From contig JACKEA010000008.1 of NCBI GenBank assembly GCA_020633235.1, positions 124,001-188,000 of the forward strand: 64,000 bases of DNA. Direction: 5' to 3'. The stretch is from Polyangiaceae bacterium (lineage in GTDB: Bacteria; Myxococcota_A; Polyangia; Polyangiales; Polyangiaceae). The position numbers were made by a program, and so were the translations under genes. Below, in pieces: positions 35,245-44,945 of this stretch; positions within the stretch are counted from its first letter, which is position 1, and every line of letters starts with the position of its first letter. Below the pieces are notes generated by a model. It worked only from the letters and a program-made list of their open reading frames with translations, searched no databases and was not told where the DNA came from.

Positions 35245-36462
35245 ATGCGCTTTCCGTTCCAAGCCGGTGTGGGGGTGGCGTTGCTCCTGGGTTTGGCCAC
35301 GGGCTGTGGAGGAACGCCAACGGATGGCGAAGACGTGGCGGCGGCGCCGTCGTCTCTGGACATCTCGGTGTTCAGCTTGCCGCCCTCGGGCGTGGCCGAG
35401 CGCGCGGCGATCGTCGGCAAGTACCCCGCGCTGGATCCCACCGGCATCGTCCCCCGCGGCCTGCTGGAAGACGCGATCGCGTTCTTCGACGTCAACAAGC
35501 CGTACATCCCGAAGCAGCAGTACTTCGTCGTCGTGGACTTCGCGCCGTATTCCGGCAAGGACCGCTTCTTCGTCGTGGATCTGAACACGGGCGCGGTGGA
35601 GCCACACAAGGTGGCGCACGGCGACGGCACGGACCCCAACAACGACGGTTACGCGGACGTGTTCAGCAACACGCCGGGGTCACACATGAGCTCTCTCGGG
35701 TTCTACCTGACGGCCGAGATCTACAACGGCACCCATCCGCACTCGATGCGCGTCGATGGTCTGTCGCCGGATGGCAGTCCGAACGGGATGGCGAACACCA
35801 ACGTGCGCGATCGGCTGATCGTGGTGCACGAGGCGTCTTACGTGAGCGACGCCAACACGAGTCAGCAAGGGCGGAGCAACGGCTGCTTTGCCCTGGACCC
35901 CGCCATCGAGAACGCCTTCGTACAGAAGGTCCAGAACGGCACCCTGATGTATGCGGCCACCTCGCCGCTGAACCCACCGGTTGGCGCCGGCGGCGGAGCG
36001 GGCGCCGGCGGCGGGGGCGGTAGCGGTGGAGGCGGGGCCATCTGCAGTCCTCCCGACTGCTCGAGCTGCGGCAACTGCTACGCCCAGTGCCTGTGCGCCG
36101 GCATTCGCAATCCGGCGGAGTGCGCTCAGAGCTGTGGTCTGGACGGGACCGGTGGCGCGGCGGGCGGCACCGGCACCGGCGGCGCGGCGGGCGGCGAGCC
36201 CGTGAGCTGCACCTTCCCGGCGTGCACCGGCTGCGGCTCGTGCCAGGAACAGTGCCTGTGCGAAGGAACGGACGCGGCCACCTGCACCCAGACCTGCGCC
36301 AACGAGCCCACGCCCCCCGCGGCGCAGAGTCCCGCGGCGTCTGCCGACAGCGGCTCGTGCGGCGCGGCGAGCGTCGTCGGCTCGGATCCCGCAACGCACG
36401 GAATCGGCGCGTTCTTCGCCGCTCTCGCCCTCGCGCTGTTCGGCCGTCGTCGGCGACACTGA
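35245..36462 (+). CDS. L,D-transpeptidase-like (YkuD_2) lipoprotein with MYXO-CTERM-type C-terminus
   Basis: A 405-residue protein (MRFPFQAGVGVALLLGLATGC, lipobox ATGC). Residues ~30-230 match the murein L,D-transpeptidase catalytic-domain family: VVVDFAPYSGKDRFFVVDL, SSLGFYLTAEIYNG, a conserved His in IVVHEASYVSD and the catalytic-Cys motif QGRSNGCF. After a Gly-rich linker come two Cys-rich repeats (CGNCYAQCLC and CGSCQEQCLC, each followed by a CxxxC). The protein ends in a Ser/Cys/Gly patch, one hydrophobic helix and a FGRRRRH basic tail, as in MYXO-CTERM proteins. It has therefore both an N-terminal lipid-anchor signal and a C-terminal sorting signal, which is unusual. It may remodel peptidoglycan or attach proteins to it. 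Confidence 0.78.
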   Translation: MRFPFQAGVGVALLLGLATGCGGTPTDGEDVAAAPSSLDISVFSLPPSGVAERAAIVGKYPALDPTGIVPRGLLEDAIAFFDVNKPYIPKQQYFVVVDFAPYSGKDRFFVVDLNTGAVEPHKVAHGDGTDPNNDGYADVFSNTPGSHMSSLGFYLTAEIYNGTHPHSMRVDGLSPDGSPNGMANTNVRDRLIVVHEASYVSDANTSQQGRSNGCFALDPAIENAFVQKVQNGTLMYAATSPLNPPVGAGGGAGAGGGGGSGGGGAICSPPDCSSCGNCYAQCLCAGIRNPAECAQSCGLDGTGGAAGGTGTGGAAGGEPVSCTFPACTGCGSCQEQCLCEGTDAATCTQTCANEPTPPAAQSPAASADSGSCGAASVVGSDPATHGIGAFFAALALALFGRRRRH

Positions 36463-36480
36463 CGAATCGCACGACGCGGC

Positions 36481-36503
36481 GTTTCCGCGGCGTCCCGACA
36501 AAG
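36481..36503 (-). repeat. Dispersed intergenic repeat, copy 7 (degenerate)
   Basis: The plus strand reads GTTTCCGCGGCGTCCCGACA, two differences from the consensus. It lies between the L,D-transpeptidase-like gene and the helicase gene. Confidence 0.6.
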
Positions 36504-36559
36504 GAATGCGGCTTCGCATGCTCGACAAGCCGTGACGCGCGTGACATACGGGGCGCCAC

Positions 36560-38245
36560 ATGCCGAAGACCGACTCGGGTTTCGCTACCCTCGCGCTCCG
36601 TCCGGAGCTGATTCGCACTCTCGGTGGGCTCGGCTACGAAGAGCCGACGCCGATCCAGGAGCAGGCCATCCCGCCGCTCTTGGAGGGACGGGATCTGATC
36701 GGCCAGGCCGCAACGGGCACGGGCAAGACGGCGGCCTTCGCGCTGCCCATCTTGGAGCGCCTGGCGGAGCTCGGGCCCAAGCGAGAGACGCCCACGGCGT
36801 TGATCCTGGTGCCCACGCGGGAGCTCGCCATGCAGGTGGCGGAAGCCATCCACCGCTATGGGCGATTTCTGCCCGCGTCGGTGCTGCCGGTGTACGGCGG
36901 GCAGGCGTACGGGCCGCAGCTCGGCGCTTTGCGGCGCGGGGTGGATGTGGTGGTGGCCACGCCGGGGCGCGCTCTCGATCACGTGCGGCGCGGCACCCTG
37001 GTGCTCGAGCGCATGGCGGTGGTGGTGCTCGACGAAGCCGACGAGATGCTGGACATGGGCTTCGCCGAGGACATCGAGACGCTGCTCTCCGCCACGCCGG
37101 AGGAGCGGCAGACGGTGCTGTTCTCGGCCACCATGCCGGCGCGCATCGGTCGCATCGCCAAGCGCTTCTTGCGGGATCCGGTGCACATCCAGATCGAGAC
37201 CAAGCTGCCCAAGGGTGAGGCGCCCAAGGTGGAGCAGCGCGCGTACGTGGTGCAGCGCGCCTACAAGCAAGCTGCGCTCAGCCGCGTGCTGGACGTGGAG
37301 AGCCCGGACAAGGCGCTGATCTTCTGTCGCACCCGCAACGAGGTGGACGCGCTCACGGAAACCCTGCGTTCCAGGGGCTATCGCGCGGAGGCGCTGCACG
37401 GCGGGCTGTCTCAGACCCAACGCGATCGGGTGCTCGCCAAGCTCCGCCGCGGTGGCTCGGATCTGGTCGTGGCCACGGACGTGGCGGCGCGCGGGCTGGA
37501 CATCGAGGAGCTCAGCCACGTGGTGAACTTCGACGCGCCGCCGGCGGTGGAGTCGTACACCCATCGCATAGGGCGCGTGGGCCGTGCCGGCCGCGAAGGT
37601 GTGGCGATCACCTTGGTGGAGCCCCGCGAGCATCGCCTGCTGCGGGACTTCGAGCGCGCCACGCGGCAGAAGATCCGCGTCGCGCCGGTGCCCACCATCG
37701 CCGACCTGCGGGCGCGGCGCCTCGAGCTCACTCGCGCCTCGCTGCGGGAGGCGTTGCTCGAAGGCGATCTGGACGGCTTCCGCGTGGTGGTGGAGTCCTT
37801 GGCGGAGGAGTTCGACCTGTTCGACATCGCAGCCGCCGGAGTGAAGCTCGTGCACCAGGCGAGCGGCGGCGACGCCGAGCCCTCGGAAGAGATCCCGGCG
37901 GTGCGCATGGACCGCGATCGCCCCACGCCCAAGGCGCGCGCCCCCAAGGAGCGCGGCTTCAAGAGCGCCGGACCGATGACGAAGCTGTTCGTCGGTGTGG
38001 GTCGCCGCGCAGGCGTTCGCCCGGCAGATCTGGTCGGTGCCATCGCGGGGGAATCCGGGATCAGCGGGCGCGCCATTGGCGCCATCGAGATCGGCGAACG
38101 CTCCAGCCTGGTGGAGATTTCGGCCAGCGACGCGCGCACCGTGATCGAGGCGCTCGGGGGCGCGCACATCAAGGGCAAGAAGGTCGTCGTGCGGCTCTAC
38201 AAGGGGACCGCAACTCGCAGTGTTAAGCGTAAACACAGCAGTTAA
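36560..38245 (+). CDS. DEAD-box ATP-dependent RNA helicase with DbpA-type RNA-binding domain
   Basis: A 561-residue protein with the full helicase set: Q motif EPTPIQEQAI, motif I ATGTGKT, Ia PTRELA, Ib TPGR, II DEAD (VVLDEADEML), III SAT, IV LIFCRTRNEV, V ATDVAARGLDIE and VI HRIGRVGRAGR. Residues ~475-550 form a DbpA-like RNA-recognition domain (TKLFVGVGRRAGVRPADLVG), found in DbpA, DeaD/CsdA and YxiN; there it targets the helicase to 23S rRNA. A role in ribosome assembly or cold-adapted RNA unwinding is likely. The stop codon lies inside an AT-rich dyad. Confidence 0.93.
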   Translation: MPKTDSGFATLALRPELIRTLGGLGYEEPTPIQEQAIPPLLEGRDLIGQAATGTGKTAAFALPILERLAELGPKRETPTALILVPTRELAMQVAEAIHRYGRFLPASVLPVYGGQAYGPQLGALRRGVDVVVATPGRALDHVRRGTLVLERMAVVVLDEADEMLDMGFAEDIETLLSATPEERQTVLFSATMPARIGRIAKRFLRDPVHIQIETKLPKGEAPKVEQRAYVVQRAYKQAALSRVLDVESPDKALIFCRTRNEVDALTETLRSRGYRAEALHGGLSQTQRDRVLAKLRRGGSDLVVATDVAARGLDIEELSHVVNFDAPPAVESYTHRIGRVGRAGREGVAITLVEPREHRLLRDFERATRQKIRVAPVPTIADLRARRLELTRASLREALLEGDLDGFRVVVESLAEEFDLFDIAAAGVKLVHQASGGDAEPSEEIPAVRMDRDRPTPKARAPKERGFKSAGPMTKLFVGVGRRAGVRPADLVGAIAGESGISGRAIGAIEIGERSSLVEISASDARTVIEALGGAHIKGKKVVVRLYKGTATRSVKRKHSS

Positions 38246-38253
38246 CGCTTAAC
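38222..38253 (+). other. AT-rich dyad across the helicase stop codon
   Basis: GTTAAGCGT (38222-38230) and ACGCTTAAC (38245-38253) are perfect 9-base inverted repeats around the TAA stop. Related words GTAAACGTTACGC (38260-38272) and TGCGTAAC (38286-38293) follow. The patch is much richer in A and T than its surroundings. It could be a terminator-like hairpin without a T-tract or a protein-binding site. Confidence 0.45.
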
Positions 38254-38319
38254 GCCCAGGTAAACGTTACGCGACGGGATCGCACTGCGTAACTACAAGA
38301 GATCCTTGAGCACTGTCGC

Positions 38320-38336
38320 TTGGATCGCCGCTTGCT
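38320..38336 (+). promoter_or_regulatory. Candidate sigma54 promoter of the octahaem cytochrome gene
   Basis: TTGGATCGCCGCTTGCT keeps the GG-N10-GC spacing and matches 10 of 12 consensus bases (TGG..CG....TTGCT). The predicted start near 38347 leaves a leader of about 37 bases holding an AAAGGAG ribosome site before the GTG at 38384. A sigma54 activator gene lies 3 kb away. Confidence 0.45.
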
Positions 38337-38383
38337 GAAGGGCAGCTCCACGAAGGCACTCTGCCTTGTGAAAGGAGCCAACG

Positions 38384-40486
38384 GTGAACCTACGACAAGT
38401 ACTGTTCTTCGCCGTGCTCACGGGCGCAGCGATAGCGGGCTGCTCGGGAGACGACGAATCGAGCACCCCTGCCTCCAAGACCTGCGCCGACTATTGCGGA
38501 GCGGGCGCCACCTGCGTCGACGGCACCTGCGTTCCCCTCGCCTGCGACCCCGCCTGCGGGGCGGGTATGGCGTGCGAGAACGGCGAGTGCAAACCGGTCG
38601 GCTCGGTGAGCTGCGAGCCCGCCTGCGGAGCTTGCCAGGCGTGCGACTCCACCGGCACCACGCCGGAGTGCAAGGACCTGTGCGGGACCGGATCGACCTG
38701 CGACACCACCGCCAACCAGTGCTTGCCCATCGCTTGCGATCCCGCTTGCGGTCCGGGCACGGCTTGCGAGAACGGCACCTGCAAACCGGTAGAGGCGATC
38801 AGCTGCAAGCCGGCGTGTGGCGGCTGCGAAACCTGCGACACCACCGGCACAACGCCGGAGTGCAAGAACCTGTGCGGTTCCGGCACCACGTGTGATGCCT
38901 CCACCAACGCGTGCATCACCGTCGAGCAGTTCCACGCCCAGGCGCCGGAGCTCGCTGGCCCCTTCGCCACGGGTTGGGAGGTGACCGAGGCGTGTGTCGG
39001 CTGCCACCAGCAGGCGGCCACGGACTTCATGTCCACCATCCACTGGAAGTGGTCCGGCCCCACGCCGGAGCTCGTGGACCCCGGTGACCTGACCACCGTC
39101 TTGAACCCCGGCAACATCGGCAAGAGCACGTTGATCAACAACTTCTGCGTGGGCGTGATCAGCAACGAGCAGCGTTGCGATCAGTGCCACGCCGGCTACG
39201 GCGGCGATCCGGACACCAACAAGCCACAGAAGTCCGCGCGCTACTACATGAAGTTCGATCCGAACGACAGCACGGCGGATTCGTCCATCGCTCTCGAGAA
39301 CCGCGTGGATTGTCTGGTGTGCCACGCCAACCCGAAGAGCGGATACAGCAAGGATCCGAAGGCCTTCGGTCGACCGCTCGGAACGGTGAATCTGGCCAAG
39401 GCGGCCCAGGACCTGGTCAAGCCCACCCGCGAGAACTGCGGCAGCTGTCACTTCTACGCCGGCGGCGGCGACAACGTGAAGCTGATGGGCTCGTCCCTCA
39501 AGAACCCCACTGCGGACATCGACGTCCACATGGGCAACGGCATGGACTGCTCGAACTGCCACGCCGACAAGGGCCACCAGTTCAAGGGCGCCGGCGTGCA
39601 CACGCCCGCCAACAACGGTCGCGCCAGCTGTGAGGACTGCCACGGCGCCACGCCGCACAAGAACGTGCCCAACAACGGCGCACAGCTGGATACCCACGCC
39701 GCGCGCATCGCCTGCCAGACGTGCCACATCCCGGCTTTCAGCCGCAATCAGTTCGCGAAGGTGAACTGGGATTGGGCCACCACCGGCGACAAGACCCAGG
39801 GCGTGAACGGCGTGGTCACCACCAAGGTGAACGACCTCGGCCAGCCCGACGCCAACGGCACCGCCGTCACCACCTACGACTTCATGAAGGGCAGCTTCGT
39901 GTGGCAGCGCAATGTGACCCCGACCTACGCTTGGTACAACGGCCAGATGATGCATCTGACCACCGCCGACAAGGCCGACTACACGGCCAAGGGTCTGGAT
40001 CCGAACGACGACGCCACGCGCATCGTCATCGGCATGCCCATTGGCAGCGTGTCCGACACCAACGCGAAGATCCATCCCTTCAAGCTGATGCGCGGTCGCC
40101 AAGCCGTGTACATCGACGGCGCCCAGAGCTTCGTCGCAAACCCGTTCATGTTCGGCCCCGGTAGCTTGTGGGGCATCATCACGGGAGCGACCTGGAACTA
40201 CAGCCCCAGCGCCATGGAAGCGACGTGGACCACCATCCTGTCCAAGGGCGCCGAGGCGGCCGGGCAGGTCGCTACGGGCACCACCTTGGATCCGTTCAAC
40301 GGCACCAAGGGTTGGGACTTCCGTTACACCAAGCTGTACATGGATCTGAACCACGAGGTTGCGCCCAAGACGCAGGCTCTGGGTTCCGGCGGCTGCACGG
40401 ATTGTCACAGCAGCACGCCCAAGATCCCGATGTGCGACCTCTACGCATCGGCCACGACCAAGCCGTGGGGCATCAGCTGCCCGTAA
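38384..40486 (+). CDS. Octahaem c-type cytochrome lipoprotein, tetrathionate-reductase (OTR) family
   Basis: A 700-residue lipoprotein starting at GTG with an AAAGGAG ribosome site; the lipobox is IAGC. Residues ~33-180 hold EB-like Cys repeats (CADYCGAGATCVDGTC, CGAGMACENGEC). The rest carries exactly eight CxxCH motifs: CVGCH, CDQCH, CLVCH, CGSCH, CSNCH, CEDCH, CQTCH and CTDCH. Segments HWKWSGP, INNFCVGV and RCDQCHAGYGG match the octahaem tetrathionate reductase family known from Shewanella. In vitro that enzyme reduces tetrathionate, nitrite and hydroxylamine; the physiological substrate here is unknown. The N-terminal Cys repeats are an addition not part of the core enzyme. Lipid anchoring places it on the periplasmic side or outer surface. 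A terminator follows, and a sigma54-type promoter may precede it. Confidence 0.85.
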   Translation: MNLRQVLFFAVLTGAAIAGCSGDDESSTPASKTCADYCGAGATCVDGTCVPLACDPACGAGMACENGECKPVGSVSCEPACGACQACDSTGTTPECKDLCGTGSTCDTTANQCLPIACDPACGPGTACENGTCKPVEAISCKPACGGCETCDTTGTTPECKNLCGSGTTCDASTNACITVEQFHAQAPELAGPFATGWEVTEACVGCHQQAATDFMSTIHWKWSGPTPELVDPGDLTTVLNPGNIGKSTLINNFCVGVISNEQRCDQCHAGYGGDPDTNKPQKSARYYMKFDPNDSTADSSIALENRVDCLVCHANPKSGYSKDPKAFGRPLGTVNLAKAAQDLVKPTRENCGSCHFYAGGGDNVKLMGSSLKNPTADIDVHMGNGMDCSNCHADKGHQFKGAGVHTPANNGRASCEDCHGATPHKNVPNNGAQLDTHAARIACQTCHIPAFSRNQFAKVNWDWATTGDKTQGVNGVVTTKVNDLGQPDANGTAVTTYDFMKGSFVWQRNVTPTYAWYNGQMMHLTTADKADYTAKGLDPNDDATRIVIGMPIGSVSDTNAKIHPFKLMRGRQAVYIDGAQSFVANPFMFGPGSLWGIITGATWNYSPSAMEATWTTILSKGAEAAGQVATGTTLDPFNGTKGWDFRYTKLYMDLNHEVAPKTQALGSGGCTDCHSSTPKIPMCDLYASATTKPWGISCP

Positions 40487-40513
40487 GCACGGCCCTCCCG
40501 TAACCCAGTACCG

Positions 40514-40560
40514 AACGGGGTCACGCCCGCCCTTCCCATACCCGCGTGACCCCGTTCTTC
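40514..40560 (+). terminator. Terminator of the octahaem cytochrome gene
   Basis: A perfect 13-bp stem (AACGGGGTCACGC/GCGTGACCCCGTT) with a 17-base loop, followed by a pyrimidine-rich CTTCCATTTT, begins 27 bases after the stop. It could also serve the convergent gene at 40607. Confidence 0.75.
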
Positions 40561-40562
40561 CA

Positions 40563-40585
40563 TTTTGTCGGTCCGCCGCGGAACC
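40563..40585 (+). repeat. Dispersed intergenic repeat, copy 8
   Basis: TTTTGTCGGTCCGCCGCGGA followed by ACC, with the exact core. It lies between the terminator of the cytochrome gene and the end of the convergent SpoIIAA-like gene. Confidence 0.75.
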
Positions 40586-40606
40586 ACGCTGCGCGCCGAG
40601 CGCTGG

Positions 40607-40957
40607 TCACGACTGGATCCACCGCTCCGCTTCGGCTCGTCGTTGCTTGTCGAAATAGCGCACCTCGCCGGAAAAGAAGGCGCGTGTGATCTTGGTTCCG
40701 ATCTCTTCGAGCGCATGCTCCCCGACGACCGCGACCTTTTCGAGATCTTCGCGGTGTCGCACGTCGAATCTCAGCTCCTCCAGCAAACCGGATGGTGTCC
40801 AACCGTGAAATTCGTCGAGCACCACCATCACGCGCGGCTTGTCTTGCGATTCGATCTGGTGCTCGAGCTGCGGCAGGACCTCCGCGTAGTCGCTCTTGGC
40901 CAGAAGTCCCGATACGTGAAGCACCGCAATGCCGTGCTCCATTCCGAGATTCATCAT
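40607..40957 (-). CDS. SpoIIAA-like (STAS-fold) protein
   Basis: A 116-residue soluble protein. It starts at one of two adjacent ATGs (40957 or 40954) behind a strong AAGGAGGA ribosome site. The pattern GIAVLHVSGLLAKSDYAEVLPQLE, read in parts, with RVMVVLDEFHGW, KVAVVGEHALEE and a C-terminal FDKQRRAEAERWI, matches the SpoIIAA-like family of PF11964. Members have a STAS-type fold and are found in many bacteria, often near stress or redox genes; the biochemical role is not settled. A possible sigma54 promoter lies upstream, and the neighbour is a sigma54 activator gene. Confidence 0.75.
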   Translation of the reverse strand: MMNLGMEHGIAVLHVSGLLAKSDYAEVLPQLEHQIESQDKPRVMVVLDEFHGWTPSGLLEELRFDVRHREDLEKVAVVGEHALEEIGTKITRAFFSGEVRYFDKQRRAEAERWIQS

Positions 40958-40988
40958 CTTGATTCCTCCTTGGTTCTGCCCTCGCTCG

Positions 40989-41005
40989 ATGCAGCCAGCA
41001 TGCCG
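40989..41005 (-). promoter_or_regulatory. Candidate sigma54 promoter of the SpoIIAA-like gene
   Basis: On the minus strand CGGCATGCTGGCTGCA keeps GG-N10-GC and resembles the consensus in both elements. The predicted start near 40979 gives a leader of about 22 bases including the AAGGAGGA ribosome site. Chance matches are common in such GC-rich DNA. Confidence 0.3.
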
Positions 41006-41158
41006 ATTGCATTTCCCGCCAAAGCTCCCCGCATCGACGGCACGCTCGTCGGTGGCAGCTCACTTCAGCAGGTGAGGGACGGCCGCGCGTGGTGGCAGCC
41101 TGCCCCACCCAGCTCATCTGCCCCAAGGTGCTGGGCGCACGATCTCAAGCGAGCCACC

Positions 41159-42592
<1,434 letters not shown>

Positions 42593-42772
42593 GAGTGCAG
42601 CCTAGGTCCGCACGCGTGCTCGGGCCACAAAGGGCGGGCGCGCAAACTCTGCGACATGACGGGTGACGTATGGTGGCGCTGCTTGGCGTTACCGCGGCGA
42701 GGCGACATTCAAACGATCAAGGAGCCACGGGGAGTTGATAGTGCCGGTGGGGAGCTCCGCGGCCCGCTCCAC

Positions 42773-42957
42773 CTCGACGGCGCAACGCTCGCCATAGCCG
42801 ACCGCTTCTACCCCAGCACACGCCGCTGCAGCGCGTGCGGGACCATCGGCGAGCGGCTCGACCTCGGGGAGCGCACCTTTCACTGCGGCAGTTGTGGTCA
42901 CGAGGCCGACCGCGATGAGAACGCTGCCGTGTGCTTGGCTCAGTACCCTCGCGTACT
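42773..42957 (+). pseudogene. TnpB (IS200/IS605 OrfB) fragment: zinc-ribbon C-terminal part
   Basis: The frame encodes IADRFYPSTRRCSACG, then a second CxxC (HCGSCG) and DRDENAAVCLAQ. This is the C-terminal zinc ribbon of TnpB with the last RuvC-like Asp (DRDxNAA). It is a fragment with no start codon or N-terminal part. The natural upstream neighbour of this segment in TnpB is found downstream of it here, in another frame, so the element is scrambled. Confidence 0.7.
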
Positions 42958-43140
42958 CGGCCAAGGAGACTCGCGCGCGTGCACCAACGCATTCGCAACA
43001 TCCGACACGATTTCACCCATCGCCAATCGAGCCGACTGGCCCAGACCCACGGTCACTTGGTCATCGAAAAGCTGAGTATCTCGGGGCTCATCAAAACCCG
43101 ACTCGCCCGCGCCATCGCGGACAGCGCCTGGGCGTTTTGA
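42958..43140 (+). pseudogene. TnpB (IS200/IS605 OrfB) fragment: middle part
   Basis: The frame encodes RLARVHQRIRNIRHDFTHRQ, HLVIEKLSISGLIKT and RLARAIADSAWAF, then a stop. This matches the TnpB stretch that normally precedes the zinc ribbon, including the central catalytic Glu position (VIEKL). Here it begins within a few bases after the end of the zinc-ribbon fragment, in a different frame, so the order is reversed relative to an intact TnpB. Confidence 0.7.
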
Positions 43141-43152
43141 CATTTCGTGCGG

Positions 43153-43737
43153 TCAAAAGCCGAGACCCGTCAGGTGGAAGCGGAGCGCCAGATCCACCGG
43201 CGACAAGCCCGGGCGCGCGGACAGCTCGCGGCTGCCGGTGAACACGCGGCGGTCCTCCGAGCCCAGGGGAACGGAGTAGCTCGGGCGGTACCACAGCTCT
43301 ACGAAGCGGTAGCGGAAGCCGACGACGGCGCTCGGCTCGAAGGCGCTCCGGGCAGCGCTCGCGGTGTCGATGGCGGCGCCGGCGCCAAGGCCGATGGGTA
43401 CCGAGAAGCCAGCAGCGATGGGTACGTCCAGCAACAACGCTTCACGCACATCGAGATGTCCGTGGCCCGTATGATACACGACACCGAAGCCGACGCTGGT
43501 GTCGGCGCGCGTGGCGAAGCTCCCGAGCGCGGGCAGGGATGCGGAGAGGCCAGCCACGATACGCGTGTTCCACAACGCGCGGTCCTCGTGTTGCTCCATT
43601 CCATCGAAGGTGACGGAGAGCCGCTCCCAGGTCTGTCCGATTTCGGTGCCCACGATGGGAATGAAGCGCTTCGGCTCCTCGGCGGCGCACGGCCGCGCGA
43701 CCAGGAGCCCGACCAACACCCACAGCGCGCGTCTCAT
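43153..43737 (-). CDS. Probable outer-membrane beta-barrel protein
   Basis: A 194-residue protein (ATG 43737) with a type I signal peptide (MRRALWVLVGLLVARPCAA). The mature part alternates hydrophobic and polar residues over strands such as TSVGFGVVYHTGHGHLDV, SAVVGFRYRFVELWYRPS and LSPVDLALRFHLTGLGF, ending in Phe, as outer-membrane barrels do. Its start overlaps the stop of the nitroreductase-like gene (ATGA), so the two are co-translated. No specific family was recognised. Confidence 0.65.
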   Translation of the reverse strand: MRRALWVLVGLLVARPCAAEEPKRFIPIVGTEIGQTWERLSVTFDGMEQHEDRALWNTRIVAGLSASLPALGSFATRADTSVGFGVVYHTGHGHLDVREALLLDVPIAAGFSVPIGLGAGAAIDTASAARSAFEPSAVVGFRYRFVELWYRPSYSVPLGSEDRRVFTGSRELSARPGLSPVDLALRFHLTGLGF

Positions 43738-44873
43738 TTCGTCACCCAACCGATCGGGCGTCGCGGGCTCGACAGCGCCGGATCCCACTCCACACCGATG
43801 CGAAACAGCATCTGCGCGCCGGAGGTCTGTCGCCCCGTGAGCTCCGCCAAGCGCGGGCCGTAGTCCGGGGTGAGGCTCAGCTGTTGCTCCCGGTCCTGCC
43901 GCTCCGCCATCTGATTGAGCGGGTGGATGGCTAGGCCCTGGCTCGCCGCCCACAGGGCAATACGCTGGAAAATCCGCCCGGTTCGCAGCTGCTGCTGGCG
44001 GTCGTCGCGCGCTTGGGTGGACAGGATGCAGAAGGCGAAGCCGGTGGTGTGCGCGTTCTCCATGCTGGCGATCCAGTAGTCGCCCGCCTTCTCCGCGCTC
44101 GGCTTGCCGGCAGCCTTGGCCAGTGCGCGCAGGGCGGAGCCGAAGCCCATGGCGTCGATGGTCAGGCCGTTTCGGTACTTCTCGATGTCCGCTTTCGTCT
44201 GTCGCCACCAGCGGTGGCTGGCGTTCCACATCTCGTGGTCGTTCACGATGGCGTGGGTGGCATCGATGGAGCTCGCTCGGAACGTGGCCTTGTCGCCCGT
44301 CGTGCCCAAGAACGTGAGATCGACGTCGGCGTCGTCCACCAGCGCGCGGAGGGCGGGCTCGAGTGCTTTCGGTGGCACGCCGTTCAGGTATGCGCCGCGG
44401 TTGGTGTGGCGGTGAGGGAGCGCGGCGTACAGCGCGCTCGCCGACCTGGGCGCCTCGCTGAGCGCCACGTGGGCCACGTGCGTCGCGTCGTCCGGCGTCG
44501 GCAGCCACGTGACTTCCGTGGTGCGTCCCTGCGCTGCGGCGGCAATGGAGAGGTTCTCGATGGCGCAGCCGAGACCGATGTGCATCTCGCGTCCCAGCGG
44601 GTCCATCGCGTCGAGGCTCTTGTCGAGATCGGCGAACACGTCGATGGCCTCGGGTGTGATCGCGAACAGCCAGGGCTGCGTGTTGTGCGGGCTGGCGGCG
44701 AGAATGGCGGCGGCAACCGCGATACGTTCCGGCGTGGTCTCGCCGTTCGGAAAATCCCAAGGGGCGTAGGCCACGCCCTGCTCCGCGGCGTACTGACCGC
44801 AACCGACGACCCAGAGCGCTCCAGTGGAGGCGAGCAGGGCCGAGAACCCACGGCGGCTGAGGAGAGGCTTCAT
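43734..44873 (-). CDS. Acg-type nitroreductase-family protein with Tat signal and lipobox
   Basis: A 379-residue protein (ATG 44873, GGAGA upstream). The N-terminus has a twin-arginine motif (SRRGF), a hydrophobic stretch and a lipobox VVGC, so it is probably exported folded with cofactor and then lipid-anchored. AAILAASPHNTQPWLF is the signature of the Acg branch of FMN-dependent nitroreductases (Mycobacterium Rv2032 group), and the rest of the double-domain fold is consistent. Acg itself has a covering lid and poor enzyme activity and has been proposed to sequester FMN. The gene is divergent from a LysR regulator and coupled to a barrel protein gene. Confidence 0.75.
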   Translation of the reverse strand: MKPLLSRRGFSALLASTGALWVVGCGQYAAEQGVAYAPWDFPNGETTPERIAVAAAILAASPHNTQPWLFAITPEAIDVFADLDKSLDAMDPLGREMHIGLGCAIENLSIAAAAQGRTTEVTWLPTPDDATHVAHVALSEAPRSASALYAALPHRHTNRGAYLNGVPPKALEPALRALVDDADVDLTFLGTTGDKATFRASSIDATHAIVNDHEMWNASHRWWRQTKADIEKYRNGLTIDAMGFGSALRALAKAAGKPSAEKAGDYWIASMENAHTTGFAFCILSTQARDDRQQQLRTGRIFQRIALWAASQGLAIHPLNQMAERQDREQQLSLTPDYGPRLAELTGRQTSGAQMLFRIGVEWDPALSSPRRPIGWVTK

Positions 44874-44904
44874 GTCTCCAGAGGTAAGCAATGCAATCCG
44901 CGTT

Positions 44905-44935
44905 GATAATTGCCTCAAATTGCCTATCAGTTATG
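44905..44935. promoter_or_regulatory. Divergent promoter/operator region, direct repeat AATTGCCT
   Basis: The AT-rich spacer between the nitroreductase-like and LysR genes holds two direct copies of AATTGCCT (44908-44915 and 44918-44925), exactly one helical turn apart. They are bounded by TTGATAAT and TCAGTTAT. LysR regulators commonly bind such a shared spacer and repress their own gene. Confidence 0.45.
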
Positions 44936-44945
44936 CTCCTTGCGC

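Noticed and set aside
36040..36306. Cys repeats of the L,D-transpeptidase-like protein as defensin-like modules
   Set aside because: The order is CGNCYAQCLC followed by a CxxxC, so the GxC and CxC parts precede CxxxC and the spacing is too short for the CS-alpha-beta pattern.
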